Counted from the first letter of the stretch, positions 1 to 8,368 are shown. The stretch: 64,000 nt of DNA from Streptomyces sp. NBC_00557 (GCF_036345995.1 NZ_CP107796.1:2604001-2668000); one strand, 5' to 3'. Notes: a model not told the origin generated them from the sequence alone. Made by a program: numbers and translations.

Positions 1-297
1 TCCGCCGTCCTGCTGGCCGCACGCCTGGCCTGGGCCTCCGACACGTTCCAGAACTGCCGGTACCTGGGCCCCTCCGCCCGCATGTACATCACGTCCTGGG
101 CCGGCCTCGCGTGCGCCGTCGCTGCGGTAGTGGCATTCGCCGCCCTCCCCCGCAGCGAACGGCGCGGAATGGCAGCGGTGTCAGCCGTGCTCGGCATGCT
201 GCTGGCTGCCGTCCTGCTCCTGACCGTCTACTGGCTGTACGCCCCGGACCCGTCCGGCGGCGACGACTGCTCGGGCCTGGGCCTCTTCACGCCGTGA
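1..297 (+). CDS. Small membrane protein, 5'-truncated by the window edge
   Basis: The reading frame is open from the first base, so the true start lies upstream; an internal ATG at 82 is unlikely to be the start because coding character continues before it. The visible 98 residues include a hydrophobic stretch around 36-51 (TSWAGLACAVAAVVAF), a short basic loop (PRSERR), a second membrane segment (AAVLLLTVYWLYA) and a short polar tail rich in Gly/Asp. It looks like a two-helix integral membrane protein of unknown function. I do not recognise the family. No partner gene is visible; the next gene starts about 170 bp later. Confidence 0.55.
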   Translation, partial: SAVLLAARLAWASDTFQNCRYLGPSARMYITSWAGLACAVAAVVAFAALPRSERRGMAAVSAVLGMLLAAVLLLTVYWLYAPDPSGGDDCSGLGLFTP

Positions 298-468
298 CCT
301 CAACCATGGACGCACTTCAGCCGGCCAAGTTGCAGATCCACTCGGTGGAAGAACAGCGCGAGGGGGCCGCCGCCCCGCCAGCACCGGCCAGGAGTTCAGC
401 ATGGTCCCAGCGTGCGATCCGCCGCCGAGTGCCATTGCCGAGAGTGCGGCAAGAGGGAGAATGAGGAG

Positions 469-819
469 ATGTATCGGGAATTTGTCGTCCCGGGCGACGA
501 GGAGATCCTGGACGTACTCGGTAAGTTGCCAGAGATAGACGAAAGCGGCTCACGCACACTCACATGGCAAGGAAAGGAAGGCGATTCAGTCACTCTGTCC
601 TACGACATCTTCTGCAGGTCGGTCAGAATACGTTGGACCGACACCAACTGGGATGTTTTGTCTGACGTCCACCGTGAGGGCGCGACTCGATTGACCGTCT
701 CTTCCGTTCCATCCGCAACGCATATCTTGATCGAGTTTCACATGGGCGAATGTACTGGCCGGATGGAAATCCAGGTACTCCCGAAGCTCTGCATTCAGGG
801 CCGACTGCTCTACGTATAG
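469..819 (+). CDS. Orphan hypothetical protein with atypical codon use
   Basis: 116 residues beginning MYREFVVPGDEEILDVL. The ATG at 469 is preferred over an in-frame GTG at 412 because a GAGGGA motif lies about 10 nt upstream and the residues encoded before it (HCRECGKRENEE) look like non-coding translation. The protein is acidic, soluble and predicted alpha/beta with many Trp/Phe/Ile residues. It has no signal peptide and no motif I recognise. Codons such as ATA, AGA, TTG, CAA and TCA are frequent, quite unlike the neighbouring high-GC genes, which suggests recent acquisition. Size and composition resemble immunity proteins of toxin cassettes, but that is only an impression. Confidence 0.5.
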   Translation: MYREFVVPGDEEILDVLGKLPEIDESGSRTLTWQGKEGDSVTLSYDIFCRSVRIRWTDTNWDVLSDVHREGATRLTVSSVPSATHILIEFHMGECTGRMEIQVLPKLCIQGRLLYV

Positions 820-979
820 ACAACGCTTCTCTACATCGACTGACGGGTTGCCGTGATCCGTCCGCCGACTCCCACTCCACGTCAAGAGACGATAGTCCAG
901 CACTAGACAACCCGAGGGGTCCCTGCAGGAAGCGGAACTGAGCACTAGCCTGGCCTCGGCGGGGCTCAAGTATCTGGGC

Positions 980-1117
980 ATGGCGGACCGCTCCGCTCCA
1001 CTCGTTCCACCATGTCTTGCGGCCTTTTCGAACTCGACCGCTGCCGATGGCCAGGAGTGGGCTGCCAGTATCGACAATGAGGTCACAGATTTTCGGGAAC
1101 GAGTGAATCACCAATGA
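980..1117 (+). other. Short open frame, possible gene remnant
   Basis: A 45-codon frame (MADRSAPLVPPCLAAFSN...) ends at TGA 1115-1117. It is in the same frame as the gene that starts at 1121, so it could be the decayed 5' part of that gene or the end of a different broken gene. The frame stays open upstream to a stop at 893-895 without a good start codon. The tail (EWAASIDNEVTDFRERVNHQ) has an amphipathic-helix look. Codon use is AT-richer than the rest of the window. There is no clear ribosome binding site. Confidence 0.25.
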
Positions 1118-1120
1118 TAC

Positions 1121-1507
1121 ATGCTCTGCTCCGATCAAGGCTTCTTCGCGGCCGGAGATCCGCAGTTCCTCATCGCTGTCAGGGACCTGGAAGCCAGGCA
1201 TTCCAACACCTCGTGGTGGGCGCACGTAGCATTGCAGACCGAGTGGGACCTCGCAGGAACCGGCGCCCAACTCGGCGTTACGGGGTACGGCTGGGGGCAT
1301 CCAGAATTTGTGATGCTGTCTACCGACGGGAATACCATCATTCAAGGCTCACAAGGTCAGGTCTGGACGGATATTGTCTGCCTGCGTGAGGCGCACAGAA
1401 TCCAGTCCTTCAGAGAAACGGGAGTCAAACTCGCCAAGGACAAGTCAATCCCCGAGGAGACACGCGACGCCGTGGACCGCTGGCTGAACGCCACATCACC
1501 GGAGTAG
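1121..1507 (+). CDS. Orphan hypothetical protein, possibly 5'-truncated
   Basis: 128 residues starting MLCSDQGFFAAGDPQ. The in-frame stop at 1115-1117 fixes the earliest possible start, yet no ribosome binding site precedes ATG 1121, and the product begins abruptly as if an N-terminal part were lost. The sequence is soluble, Trp-rich and without recognisable motif; the C-terminal third is a charged helix ending in EETRDAVDRWLNATSPE. Codon use (CAA, TCA, ATT, AGA) is AT-richer than in the flanking Streptomyces genes, like the gene at 469-819. Together they mark an accessory patch. Function unknown. Confidence 0.4.
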   Translation: MLCSDQGFFAAGDPQFLIAVRDLEARHSNTSWWAHVALQTEWDLAGTGAQLGVTGYGWGHPEFVMLSTDGNTIIQGSQGQVWTDIVCLREAHRIQSFRETGVKLAKDKSIPEETRDAVDRWLNATSPE

Positions 1508-1538
1508 CCCGTGGTAGAGCCACCGCTTTCCGGCCCGC

Positions 1539-1665
1539 CCGCTCGCTTCTCCCCCGTGCTGCAGCGAGGTGGGTCAAGGGTGGCCCCGAGAGCCATCGCC
1601 GGAGGCGACGCGGAGCGCCCTTGACGCACCTCGCGGAGGCACGATGCTCACGGGGAAGCGAGCGG
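1539..1665. repeat. Nested 127-nt inverted repeat / bidirectional terminator
   Basis: Outer arms CCGCTCGCTT (1539-1548) and CCCCGTG (1552-1558) pair with CACGGGG-AAGCGAGCGG (1649-1665), leaving a 3-nt bulge. Inner arms 1564-1580 and 1618-1634 pair over 16 of 17 positions (GCGAGGTG / CACCTCGC and GTCAAGGG / CCCTTGAC). A small hairpin TCGCC-GGA-GGCGA sits at the centre (1596-1608). It lies between two convergent genes, so termination is the simplest role, but it is much longer than the other terminators here and could be a mobile or extragenic palindromic element. Confidence 0.6.
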
Positions 1666-1681
1666 CCCAAGGGTCACTTGC

Positions 1682-2554
1682 TCACTCGTCGGCGAACAGC
1701 TCCGTCGCCTGCGAGGCGTGGACCGCCCGCTGAGCCCAGACCTCCAGTTGGTCCAGATCCGAGCAGTGCATGACTCGCTCACGGACGGAGTCGGGCACGG
1801 GGATGCCCCGCCATTCCAGGATGCGCAGGGTCATCTCCTGGCGGTCCTGGATCCGGCCCTCCTCTCGCACCTGCTCCGCCAGCGGGTGTCGCCAGAAGTA
1901 CTGGATCGCCGTCATCAGGTCCCTCCACATCTGCTTCGCCTGGGGGTCAACCAGGCAGGAGTCGACGAACTGCACGAAGACTGCGGCACTGTCGGGGTCG
2001 ATGGTCCGCAGGGCGGCGGCCAGGGATTCCAGTATGGCCGCAGCCCGCGGCCCCCGCCCGTGCGTCATGGCCGACAGCACCGCAAGGGGGACGTCCTTCT
2101 CCGCCTGCCGCTCGTCCGCGATCACCGGCACGTTGTCCGGCCCCAGCACCAGCGGCCGTACCGTCAGCGACTCCCAGCCCGGGAAACCGAGCCGGATCGG
2201 GCGCGAGGCCCACCGCTCCGTAGCACTGCTCTGAGTGATCACGATGAGCACCGGCTCACAGCGGTACTTCTCATACAGGTACGACAGGTAGTACGGCCAG
2301 CTCCCCCGCTTGCGCTCGTCCACCTTCCCCTGCGACTCCACCACCAGCAGATACGTGCCCTCGTCCGTCTCCGCCCGCAGCAGGGTGTCCACCCGGCGCT
2401 CGACCGGCTCGATCTCGGTCAGATCGATGTTCAGCGCCGCGATCTCCCTCGGTTCGGGAAAGGGCACGTGCAGCACCCGCTGTAACGCCCGCGTCAGCAA
2501 CGCCGGATCCTTCTGGAAGATCCGGTGCAGCGCCTCATGCGACGAGCCGACCAT
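1682..2554 (-). CDS. Rpn/PD-(D/E)XK nuclease-family protein
   Basis: 290 residues of the Rpn (recombination-promoting nuclease / putative transposase, PD-(D/E)XK) type that is abundant in Streptomyces. The N-terminal third carries the nuclease-like core: Asp56 in VERRVDTLL, then VVESQ (Glu73-x-Gln75), the E-x-Q variant seen in Rpn proteins, followed by a conserved YYLSYLYEKY segment. The middle contains LLVITQS-like strand and an IRLGFPGWESL stretch. The C-terminal 110 residues are helical and charged. ATG 2554 follows a GAGGAG motif 6 nt upstream. Catalytic competence is inferred from motif retention only. It converges with the orphan gene at 1121 across a long palindrome. Confidence 0.75.
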   Translation of the reverse strand: MVGSSHEALHRIFQKDPALLTRALQRVLHVPFPEPREIAALNIDLTEIEPVERRVDTLLRAETDEGTYLLVVESQGKVDERKRGSWPYYLSYLYEKYRCEPVLIVITQSSATERWASRPIRLGFPGWESLTVRPLVLGPDNVPVIADERQAEKDVPLAVLSAMTHGRGPRAAAILESLAAALRTIDPDSAAVFVQFVDSCLVDPQAKQMWRDLMTAIQYFWRHPLAEQVREEGRIQDRQEMTLRILEWRGIPVPDSVRERVMHCSDLDQLEVWAQRAVHASQATELFADE

Positions 2555-2587
2555 CAGCTCTCCTCTCTGTACGACGTGATCAACGAG

Positions 2588-3019
2588 CTAGGCCGCCGCA
2601 AGTTCGCACCACACGTACTTGCCCCGGTCCCCGAACCGCGCCGCCGGCCGCCACCCCCAGTACTGCGCGCACGCCCGCACCAGCCCCAGCCCCCGACCGT
2701 CTTCCAGCTCCAGCCCGGCCACCTGCTCCAGCGGACGCGGCGGGTCCGGCGGCGCCGGGTCGGTGTCCCACGCCCCGATCCACACCATCCCCTCCGCCGT
2801 ACGGCGCACCCTCAACGCGGCCGGCCCCTTCGTGTGCCGTACGGCGTTCGAGACCAGCTCCGCCGCCAGCAGCTCCGCGGTGTCCACCAGGCCGATCAGA
2901 CCGTGCACCGTCAGGATCAGCCGCAGCGTGCGGCGGCACACCGTCACGGCTCTGAGGTCGTTGGGGATGCAGAGGGTGTAGTCCCAGGACTCGACGGGTT
3001 CGATTTCGGGCATGGGCAT
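2588..3019 (-). CDS. ATP-binding anti-sigma-factor-like protein (HATPase_c_2)
   Basis: 143 residues of the RsbW/SpoIIAB-like histidine-kinase-type ATPase family. The N box is seen as ELVSNAVRHTKGP (about 55-67) and the G box as DGRGLGLVRACAQ (about 107-119); there is no DHp domain, so it is not a sensor kinase. Cys residues near both ends are typical of the Streptomyces versions. Such proteins are usually encoded beside a whiJ-type XRE regulator and a DUF397 protein, as here: the XRE gene diverges from it across a 200-bp promoter region. Start ATG 3019 has a weak TGGAG upstream; an ATG at 3013 is an alternative. Confidence 0.85.
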   Translation of the reverse strand: MPMPEIEPVESWDYTLCIPNDLRAVTVCRRTLRLILTVHGLIGLVDTAELLAAELVSNAVRHTKGPAALRVRRTAEGMVWIGAWDTDPAPPDPPRPLEQVAGLELEDGRGLGLVRACAQYWGWRPAARFGDRGKYVWCELAAA

Positions 3020-3132
3020 GCGTCATCAACTCCAGTGAGTGAATAAGGATTTCGGGGGCGGTGGCCTGCCGCAGCCGTCATGGCAGGACGAAGCGGTGCG
3101 CTTCCGCAGCGTGTGCGATGCGTCACCGACGG

Positions 3133-3146
3133 TAGATCTAAATCTA
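3133..3146. promoter_or_regulatory. Inverted repeat in the divergent whiJ-like promoter region
   Basis: TAGAT-CTAA-ATCTA, five-base perfect arms, in an otherwise GC-rich stretch between the ATPase gene (left) and the XRE gene (right). Position and AT content fit an operator for the XRE regulator or overlapping -10 elements. Not verified. Confidence 0.35.
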
Positions 3147-3220
3147 GGGACGCGGCAAGTCGACCGCGTAACCTGACGCCGAACGAGTTGCGCCAACAGC
3201 CCTGTGAGGAGAGCCAGTCG

Positions 3221-4057
3221 ATGGTGAAGAGGCGCGAGCCAACGGCACGCCAGCTGCGCCTGGCGACTGAGCTGCGCAGACTCCGCGAGGCGGCGGGCCT
3301 CAACTCCCGCCAGGCGGCCGCATTGCTCGGCGTCGCCCCAGCCCAGATCACCCATATCGAGTCGGCGCTCGCGGGCGTCAGCGAGCAGCGACTACGTCGT
3401 CTCGCCTCGCACTACGCCTGCACCGACGACGAGTTCGTCGATGCCCTGGCGGCACTGGCCACCGACCGGACGCACGGCTGGTGGGAGGAGTTCCGGGGTT
3501 CGCTGCCCAACTCGTTCCTGGACCTGGCCGAACTGGAACACCACGCCACGTTCCTCCGTGAGGTGGCCATCCTGTACGTGCCGGGCTTGCTGCAGACAGA
3601 GGACTACGCTCGCGCGGTGTTCTCCGCTCGAGTTCCCGAACTGACTCGCGATGAGCTCGAGTTGCGCGTCCGGCACCGCATGAGGCGTCAGCAGCTCACC
3701 GTTCCGTACGAGCTGGTCATCCATGAGGCCGCCCTACGCATCAGAGTCAGCGACCGTGCCACCTCCCGGGCCCAGCTGAGCAAGCTGCTGGAACGCTCCG
3801 CGGCGGACGGCGTCACCCTACGCGTCATCCCCTTCGACCTGGACGGCTTCGCCAGGGCCGCCAGCTCCATGACGTACGTCGGCGGCTCTGTTCCCAAGCT
3901 GGACACGGTCGTGCGTGACGTACCCCACGGCTCGGCCTTCATCGACTCCGAAGCCCAGCTCAGCGCCTTTCGAACGCGTTTCCGTAAGGTGGAGGCCGTC
4001 GCGCTCGATCCCGACCGGTCGCGCGACTTCATCCACAAGCTGGCGCAAGAGCTGTGA
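3221..4057 (+). CDS. WhiJ-like XRE regulator with DUF5753 domain
   Basis: 278 residues. An N-terminal Cro/CI helix-turn-helix (ELRRLREAAGLNSRQAAALLGV...QITHIESA, about 13-48) is followed by the DUF5753 domain (WWEEFRGSLPNSFLDLAELE... to the end), the architecture of WhiJ and its many paralogues, which act in development and antibiotic control. The ATG at 3221 is chosen over an upstream in-frame start because GAGGAG lies about 10 nt before it and the HTH then begins at the usual distance. The downstream DUF397 gene overlaps or abuts, and an anti-sigma-like ATPase gene is divergent, completing the usual trio. Target genes are unknown. Confidence 0.9.
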   Translation: MVKRREPTARQLRLATELRRLREAAGLNSRQAAALLGVAPAQITHIESALAGVSEQRLRRLASHYACTDDEFVDALAALATDRTHGWWEEFRGSLPNSFLDLAELEHHATFLREVAILYVPGLLQTEDYARAVFSARVPELTRDELELRVRHRMRRQQLTVPYELVIHEAALRIRVSDRATSRAQLSKLLERSAADGVTLRVIPFDLDGFARAASSMTYVGGSVPKLDTVVRDVPHGSAFIDSEAQLSAFRTRFRKVEAVALDPDRSRDFIHKLAQEL

Positions 4058-4065
4058 GGCATCCC

Positions 4066-4254
4066 ATGGACATCCCCGGCGACTGGCGGAAGTCGTCCTA
4101 CTCGGGCCCCGACGACGGCAACAACTGCGTGGAAATAGCCCCCACCCCCACCCACATATCCATCCGCGACTCCAAGAACCCGGCCGCCGGCCCCCTCACC
4201 GTCCCGGCCGGATCCTTCACCCTCTTCATCGAGGCACTGAAGAAGACGCCGTAG
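4066..4254 (+). CDS. DUF397 small protein
   Basis: 62 residues starting MDIPGDWRKSSYSGPDDGNNCVE, the hallmark DUF397 motif (W-R-K-SSYS ... NCVE), followed by IRDSKNP and a strand-rich tail. DUF397 proteins are encoded next to whiJ-type XRE regulators and probably modulate them. ATG 4066 is preferred: GTGAGG (4054-4059) sits 6 nt before it, in the overlap with the end of the XRE gene; GTG 4054 is an alternative giving a 4-base GTGA overlap. Either way translation is coupled to the regulator. Confidence 0.88.
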   Translation: MDIPGDWRKSSYSGPDDGNNCVEIAPTPTHISIRDSKNPAAGPLTVPAGSFTLFIEALKKTP

Positions 4255-4316
4255 CGGGGACGGGGAACCCTCGTCTCGCCAGGACGGCGCCGCAGCAGTG
4301 AATGCCTGGAAAGACG

Positions 4317-4631
4317 TCACCGCTGCCGATCCTGGAGCTGCCGGCGGGCCGTCGACCAAACGATGTCGAACTCGTCGGCCGACAGCCACTGCGGGTCGTG
4401 CCCCTCCCACTCGGAGATGGGCAGCTCCGCGGTCAGGCCGTAGACGCCCTCGTATTCAGCCAGCCGTCCGGCCCGCTGGGCTTCTTGCCACTCGGCCAGC
4501 GATGCGGCGGCCAAAGCCTTGCCCCCGGGCTCCTGCAACTCGACCTGCCGGATCACGTGCCCGTCGGTGTCCAGCTCGAAGTAGAACCAGACGGCTTCCT
4601 CGTCCCAGAAGCAGCGAGCCCAGCGTGTCAC
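4317..4631 (-). CDS. Hypothetical protein, second of a coupled pair
   Basis: 104 residues (VTRWARCFWDEEAVWFYFELDTDG...). GTG 4631 overlaps the TGA of the preceding gene (GTGA, 4 bases), which decides the start; the frame upstream of it is non-coding. The protein is acidic and Trp/Glu-rich with a central helix (AAASLAEWQEAQRAGRLAEYE), soluble and without recognised motif. Pairing by stop-start overlap implies the two products are made in fixed ratio and may interact. I do not know the family. Confidence 0.6.
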   Translation of the reverse strand: MTRWARCFWDEEAVWFYFELDTDGHVIRQVELQEPGGKALAAASLAEWQEAQRAGRLAEYEGVYGLTAELPISEWEGHDPQWLSADEFDIVWSTARRQLQDRQR

Positions 4632-4855
4632 TGGTTCACCGTGTCGAAGGGCTCGTCGTGCCGGCGCCAGCCGGCGGTGCCGTCGTCGTGGATGTGCAGC
4701 ATGAACTCGGCGACCTGGCTGCCGTCGGGAAACGTCATGGGGAGCGCACTGCGGATCTGGGCGCAGCGGGTGTGTGCCTGTTCCCACTCCTGGTCGCCGT
4801 GGTGGAGCCGCCAGATACTGCCGGTGGTCAGGTTCGGGTGGGCCATGTCCCCCAT
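4628..4855 (-). CDS. Hypothetical protein, first of a coupled pair
   Basis: About 75 residues, (MGD)MAHPNLTTGSIWRLHHGDQEW..., ending FDTVNQ. The start is uncertain: ATG 4855 or ATG 4846; neither has a clean ribosome binding site. It contains HIHDDGTAGWRRH, a beta-hairpin-like piece, and no membrane or export signal. It overlaps the downstream gene by 4 bases and follows the reductase gene at 4915-5478 after about 60 bp on the same strand, so the three could be one transcript. Function unknown. Confidence 0.5.
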   Translation of the reverse strand: MGDMAHPNLTTGSIWRLHHGDQEWEQAHTRCAQIRSALPMTFPDGSQVAEFMLHIHDDGTAGWRRHDEPFDTVNQ

Positions 4856-4914
4856 GATGGCGATCACCACTGACAAGCGGGCGCTTCGCCGACCACATCG
4901 CAGTTCAGAGCGCA

Positions 4915-5478
4915 CTAACGCACCACCCGATACCGCAGATACACCACTCTCGAGTCGAAGGTGCGGCTCTCCGCGAGTTCGAGATCCACCCGGCGCTCCC
5001 GCCGGGGAAAGAACGGAATGCCGCCGCCGACCAGTACCGGGTAGACCCTCGGCCGGTACTCGTCGATCAGATCCAGCGCGGCCGCCTCGGCGGCGAGCGT
5101 CGCGCCGCCGATCGCGATGGGGCCCTCCCCCGGCTCCGCTCGCAGGCGCTCGATCTCCTCCGCCAGGCCGCCGGCGGCCAGGCGGGCGTTGCCCTGGACC
5201 GCCGGCAGCGTGGTGGAGAACACCACCTTGGGGAGCCGCTTCCAGATCGCGGCGAACTCGCGCATCGGGTCGTCGAGCGATGGGTCCTGGTCGGCGGTCT
5301 CCCAGTACAGCATCGTCTCGTACAGCCGTCGCCCCATCAGGTGGACGCCGAGCGCCCGCACCTCGCCGGTGGCGAAGCGGAAGACCTCCTCGTCGGGCGC
5401 CGTCCAGCGAAAGTCGCCGTCCGGCCCCGCGATGTAGCCGTCGAGCGAGACGCCCATCGAATAGGTCACGCTGCGCAT
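4915..5478 (-). CDS. Dihydrofolate reductase family / RibD C-terminal-like reductase
   Basis: 187 residues matching the RibD-C/DHFR-like family of NADPH-dependent reductases widespread in actinomycetes. Features: N-terminal strand and loop MRSVTYSMGVSLDGYIAGPDG, nucleotide-binding HLMGRRLYETM, central PKVVFSTTL, IAIGGATLAAEA and the C-terminal VYPVLVGGGIPFFP. ATG 5478 is set by GGAGGA about 6 nt upstream; an ATG at 5535 lacks one. Family members are rarely true DHFR or riboflavin enzymes, and the substrate cannot be told from sequence. Confidence 0.85.
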   Translation of the reverse strand: MRSVTYSMGVSLDGYIAGPDGDFRWTAPDEEVFRFATGEVRALGVHLMGRRLYETMLYWETADQDPSLDDPMREFAAIWKRLPKVVFSTTLPAVQGNARLAAGGLAEEIERLRAEPGEGPIAIGGATLAAEAAALDLIDEYRPRVYPVLVGGGIPFFPRRERRVDLELAESRTFDSRVVYLRYRVVR

Positions 5479-5588
5479 CAGCAGTCCTCCGCGGGAGCGG
5501 GTACGGAGCGGGTTCGGCTCCGGTGCCTTCGGCACGGCGACTTACGGTCGCGGGTGCGCGGCGGATCCGAGGACCCGCCGCGCCCGGC

Positions 5589-8207
5589 CTACCGCAACAA
5601 CACCCCCGCCCCCTCCACCCCGTCCTCCGACGGCACCGCCACCAGCCCCATCTCCGCGCTCGACGCCAGCAGGCGGTGGGCCGGGAGGATGCGGACCGTG
5701 TAGCCGTAGGGGCCGGTGCGGTCCAGGGACAGGGGGCCCTCGTACAGCAGGCGGCCCTCCAGGTCGGGGGCTGCCGTCGGCTTCAGGGGGACCACCGTCG
5801 CGTCCGTGATGCGGTCCTCCGCGTCCACCCTGCCCGACACCGCCTGGACCTCGACGTCGTCGGGGGACAACGAGCCGAGGGCCACCCGCACCCGCAGGCC
5901 CACCGTCGACCCCAGTTCCGCCGTGGCCGTCGGCGCCGTCGTCTCCACGTGGTCGACGCTCACCGCGGACCAGGCCGCACGCACCCGCGCCTTCCAGGCG
6001 GCCAGGTCGCTCGCGGTGTCGGGGGTCAGCGCGCGGTGGGCCTGGGCGGCGGGGACGTAGAGGCGGTCGACGTACTCGCGGACCATGCGGCCGGCCAGCA
6101 CCTTGGGGCCGAGCAGGGTGAGGGTCTGGCGCACCATCTGGATCCAGCGGTCGGGGAGGCCGGCGCGGCCCTGCTCGTAGAAGCGCGGGGTGACCCGTTG
6201 CTCCAGCAGGTCGTACAGGGCCGCCGCCTCGATGTCGTCACGGCGGTCCTGGTCGGTGCCCGCGCCGTCCGCCGTCGGGATGGCCCAGCCGAAGTCCGGC
6301 TGGAACCACTCGTCCCACCAGCCGTCGAGGACGGACAGGTTCAGGCAGCCGTTCAGGGCCGCCTTCATGCCGCTCGTGCCGCAGGCCTCCAGCGGGCGCA
6401 GGGGGTTGTTCAGCCAGACGTCGCAGCCGGGGTAGAGCTTCTGCGCCATCGCCATGCCGTAGTCGGGGAGGAAGACGATGCGGTGGCGCACCCGGGGGTC
6501 GTCGGCGAAGCGGACCAGTTCCTGGACCAGGCGCTTGCCGCTGTCGTCCGCGGGGTGGGCCTTGCCCGCGACCACGATCTGGATCGGGCGGTCCGGGTGC
6601 AGCAGCAGCTCCATCAGGCGGTCGCGGTCGCGGAGCATCAGCGTCAGGCGCTTGTACGACGGGACCCTGCGGGCGAAGCCGATCGTCAGGACGTCCGGGT
6701 CCAGCACTCCGTCGATCCAGCCCAACTCGGCGTCTCCGGCGCCGCGTTGCCGCCAGGACGCCCGCAGCCGCTCCCGTACCTCCTGCACCAGTTGTTCGCG
6801 CAGGGTGCGGCGCAGTTCCCAGATCTCCTGGTCGTCGATGTCCGCGACCGAGTCCCAGCGGTCGGTGCCGCCGACGGTCAGCGCGTCCTCGGCCCGCTCG
6901 GAACCGACCTGGCGGGCGCCGAGGCCCAGCACCTCGGGGGCCACCCAGGTCGGGGCGTGCACCCCGTTGGTCACGGAGGTGATCGGCACCTCCTCGGGGT
7001 CGAATCCCGGCCACAGGCCCGCGAACATCTCCCGGCTGACCTGGCCGTGCAGCAGGGAGACCCCGTTCGCCCGCTGGGCCAGCCGGAGTCCCATGACGGC
7101 CATGTTGAACAGGTTGGGCTCGCCGCCCGGGTACGTCTCCATGCCGAGGGTCAGGATCCGCTGCACGTCGATGCCGGGGAGTTCGGCGTCCGGGCCGAAG
7201 TGCCTGGCGACCAGTTCCCGGTCGAAGCGGTCGATGCCGGCCGGGACGGGGGTGTGGGTGGTGAAGACGGTGCCGCCGCGCACCGCCTCCAGGGCCGAGT
7301 CGAAGTCCAGGCCCTGCGCGCACAGTTCGGCGATGCGTTCCAGGCCGAGGAAACCCGCGTGTCCCTCGTTGGTGTGGAACACCTCCGGCTCGGGGTGCCC
7401 GGTCAGCCTGCAGTACGTCCGTACCGCCCGGACTCCTCCTATGCCCAGCAGCATCTCCTGCAGCAGCCGGTGCTCGCTGCCGCCGCCGTAGAGCCGGTCG
7501 GTGACGCCGCGTTCGCCTAGGTCGTTCTCCTCCACGTCCGAGTCGAGCAGCAGCAGCGGCACCCGGCCGACCTGGGCCAGCCAGATCCGGGCGCGCAGCG
7601 CCTTGCCGCCGGGCAGCACGAGCGAGACCTGTGCGAGGGTGCCGTCGGGCTCCTTCAGCTGGGTGAGAGGCAGCTCGTTGGGGTCGAGCACCGGGTAGTG
7701 CTCCTGCTGCCAGCCGTCGCGGGACAGGGTCTGCCGGAAGTACCCGTGCCGGTAGAGGAGGCCTACGCCGATCAGGGGTACGCCGAGGTCGCTGGCGGCC
7801 TTGAGGTGGTCGCCCGCGAGGATGCCGAGGCCGCCGGAGTACTGGGGCAGGGCGGCCGTGATGCCGAACTCCGGGGAGAAGTAGGCGATGGCGGCGGGCA
7901 TCCCGGCCGCCTGGGTCTGGTACCAGCGGTCGCCGGTCAGATAGTCGTCGAGGTCGTCGGCGACCGCGCCGAGGCGGCGCAGGAAGCGCCGGTCCCCGGC
8001 CAGCTCGGCCAGCCGGGCCGGGCGCACCCGGCCCAGGGTCCGCACCGGGTCACCCCCGGCCGCGGCCCAGGCCTCGGGATCGACGGACTGGAACAGGTCG
8101 CGCGTTTCCGCATGCCAGGACCAGCGCAGATTGCGCGCCAGGTCGCTCAGCGGCCGGAGAGGTTCGGGGAGAACGGGACGGACGGTGAACCGACGGATCG
8201 CCTTCAC
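5589..8207 (-). CDS. glgP: Alpha-glucan (glycogen) phosphorylase GlgP
   Basis: 872 residues, GT35 phosphorylase of the actinobacterial type: N-terminal domain (VRPVLPEPLRPLSDLARNLRWSW), catalytic body with YFSPEFG and YSGGLGILAGDHLKAASDLG, and the pyridoxal-phosphate site ACGTSGMKAALNG whose Lys forms the Schiff base. It phosphorolyses alpha-1,4-glucan to glucose 1-phosphate. GTG 8207 is preferred (GAGGTGG just upstream) over a GTG at 8309 whose extra 34 residues look non-coding. It diverges from glgE-treS-pep2-glgB, so breakdown and the maltose-1-phosphate synthesis route share a control region. Length matches the family. Confidence 0.95.
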   Translation of the reverse strand: MKAIRRFTVRPVLPEPLRPLSDLARNLRWSWHAETRDLFQSVDPEAWAAAGGDPVRTLGRVRPARLAELAGDRRFLRRLGAVADDLDDYLTGDRWYQTQAAGMPAAIAYFSPEFGITAALPQYSGGLGILAGDHLKAASDLGVPLIGVGLLYRHGYFRQTLSRDGWQQEHYPVLDPNELPLTQLKEPDGTLAQVSLVLPGGKALRARIWLAQVGRVPLLLLDSDVEENDLGERGVTDRLYGGGSEHRLLQEMLLGIGGVRAVRTYCRLTGHPEPEVFHTNEGHAGFLGLERIAELCAQGLDFDSALEAVRGGTVFTTHTPVPAGIDRFDRELVARHFGPDAELPGIDVQRILTLGMETYPGGEPNLFNMAVMGLRLAQRANGVSLLHGQVSREMFAGLWPGFDPEEVPITSVTNGVHAPTWVAPEVLGLGARQVGSERAEDALTVGGTDRWDSVADIDDQEIWELRRTLREQLVQEVRERLRASWRQRGAGDAELGWIDGVLDPDVLTIGFARRVPSYKRLTLMLRDRDRLMELLLHPDRPIQIVVAGKAHPADDSGKRLVQELVRFADDPRVRHRIVFLPDYGMAMAQKLYPGCDVWLNNPLRPLEACGTSGMKAALNGCLNLSVLDGWWDEWFQPDFGWAIPTADGAGTDQDRRDDIEAAALYDLLEQRVTPRFYEQGRAGLPDRWIQMVRQTLTLLGPKVLAGRMVREYVDRLYVPAAQAHRALTPDTASDLAAWKARVRAAWSAVSVDHVETTAPTATAELGSTVGLRVRVALGSLSPDDVEVQAVSGRVDAEDRITDATVVPLKPTAAPDLEGRLLYEGPLSLDRTGPYGYTVRILPAHRLLASSAEMGLVAVPSEDGVEGAGVLLR

Positions 8208-8368
8208 ACTTCCACCTCGGACGCGTCGCGGAGTGAGACGCACGGCGCTGTACGTCTCGTCGTCACCTTCGACGGTAGTTGTTACCCGGGGGTCGGTGGG
8301 GACGCGCACGGCGGGGGTGTCGGGGCGTTAAGGGGCGGTCGGCGGGCACCCGGTGAAAGGGACCGGTC

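Noticed and set aside
623..1345. Minus-strand 240-codon frame in the AT-rich patch
   Set aside because: Considered because the patch is unusual, but the translation has no protein-like pattern and plus-strand genes overlap it.
4302..7520. Plus-strand frame of about 1070 codons across the reductase and glgP
   Set aside because: It crosses two well-supported minus-strand genes and yields Arg/Pro/Val-rich nonsense.
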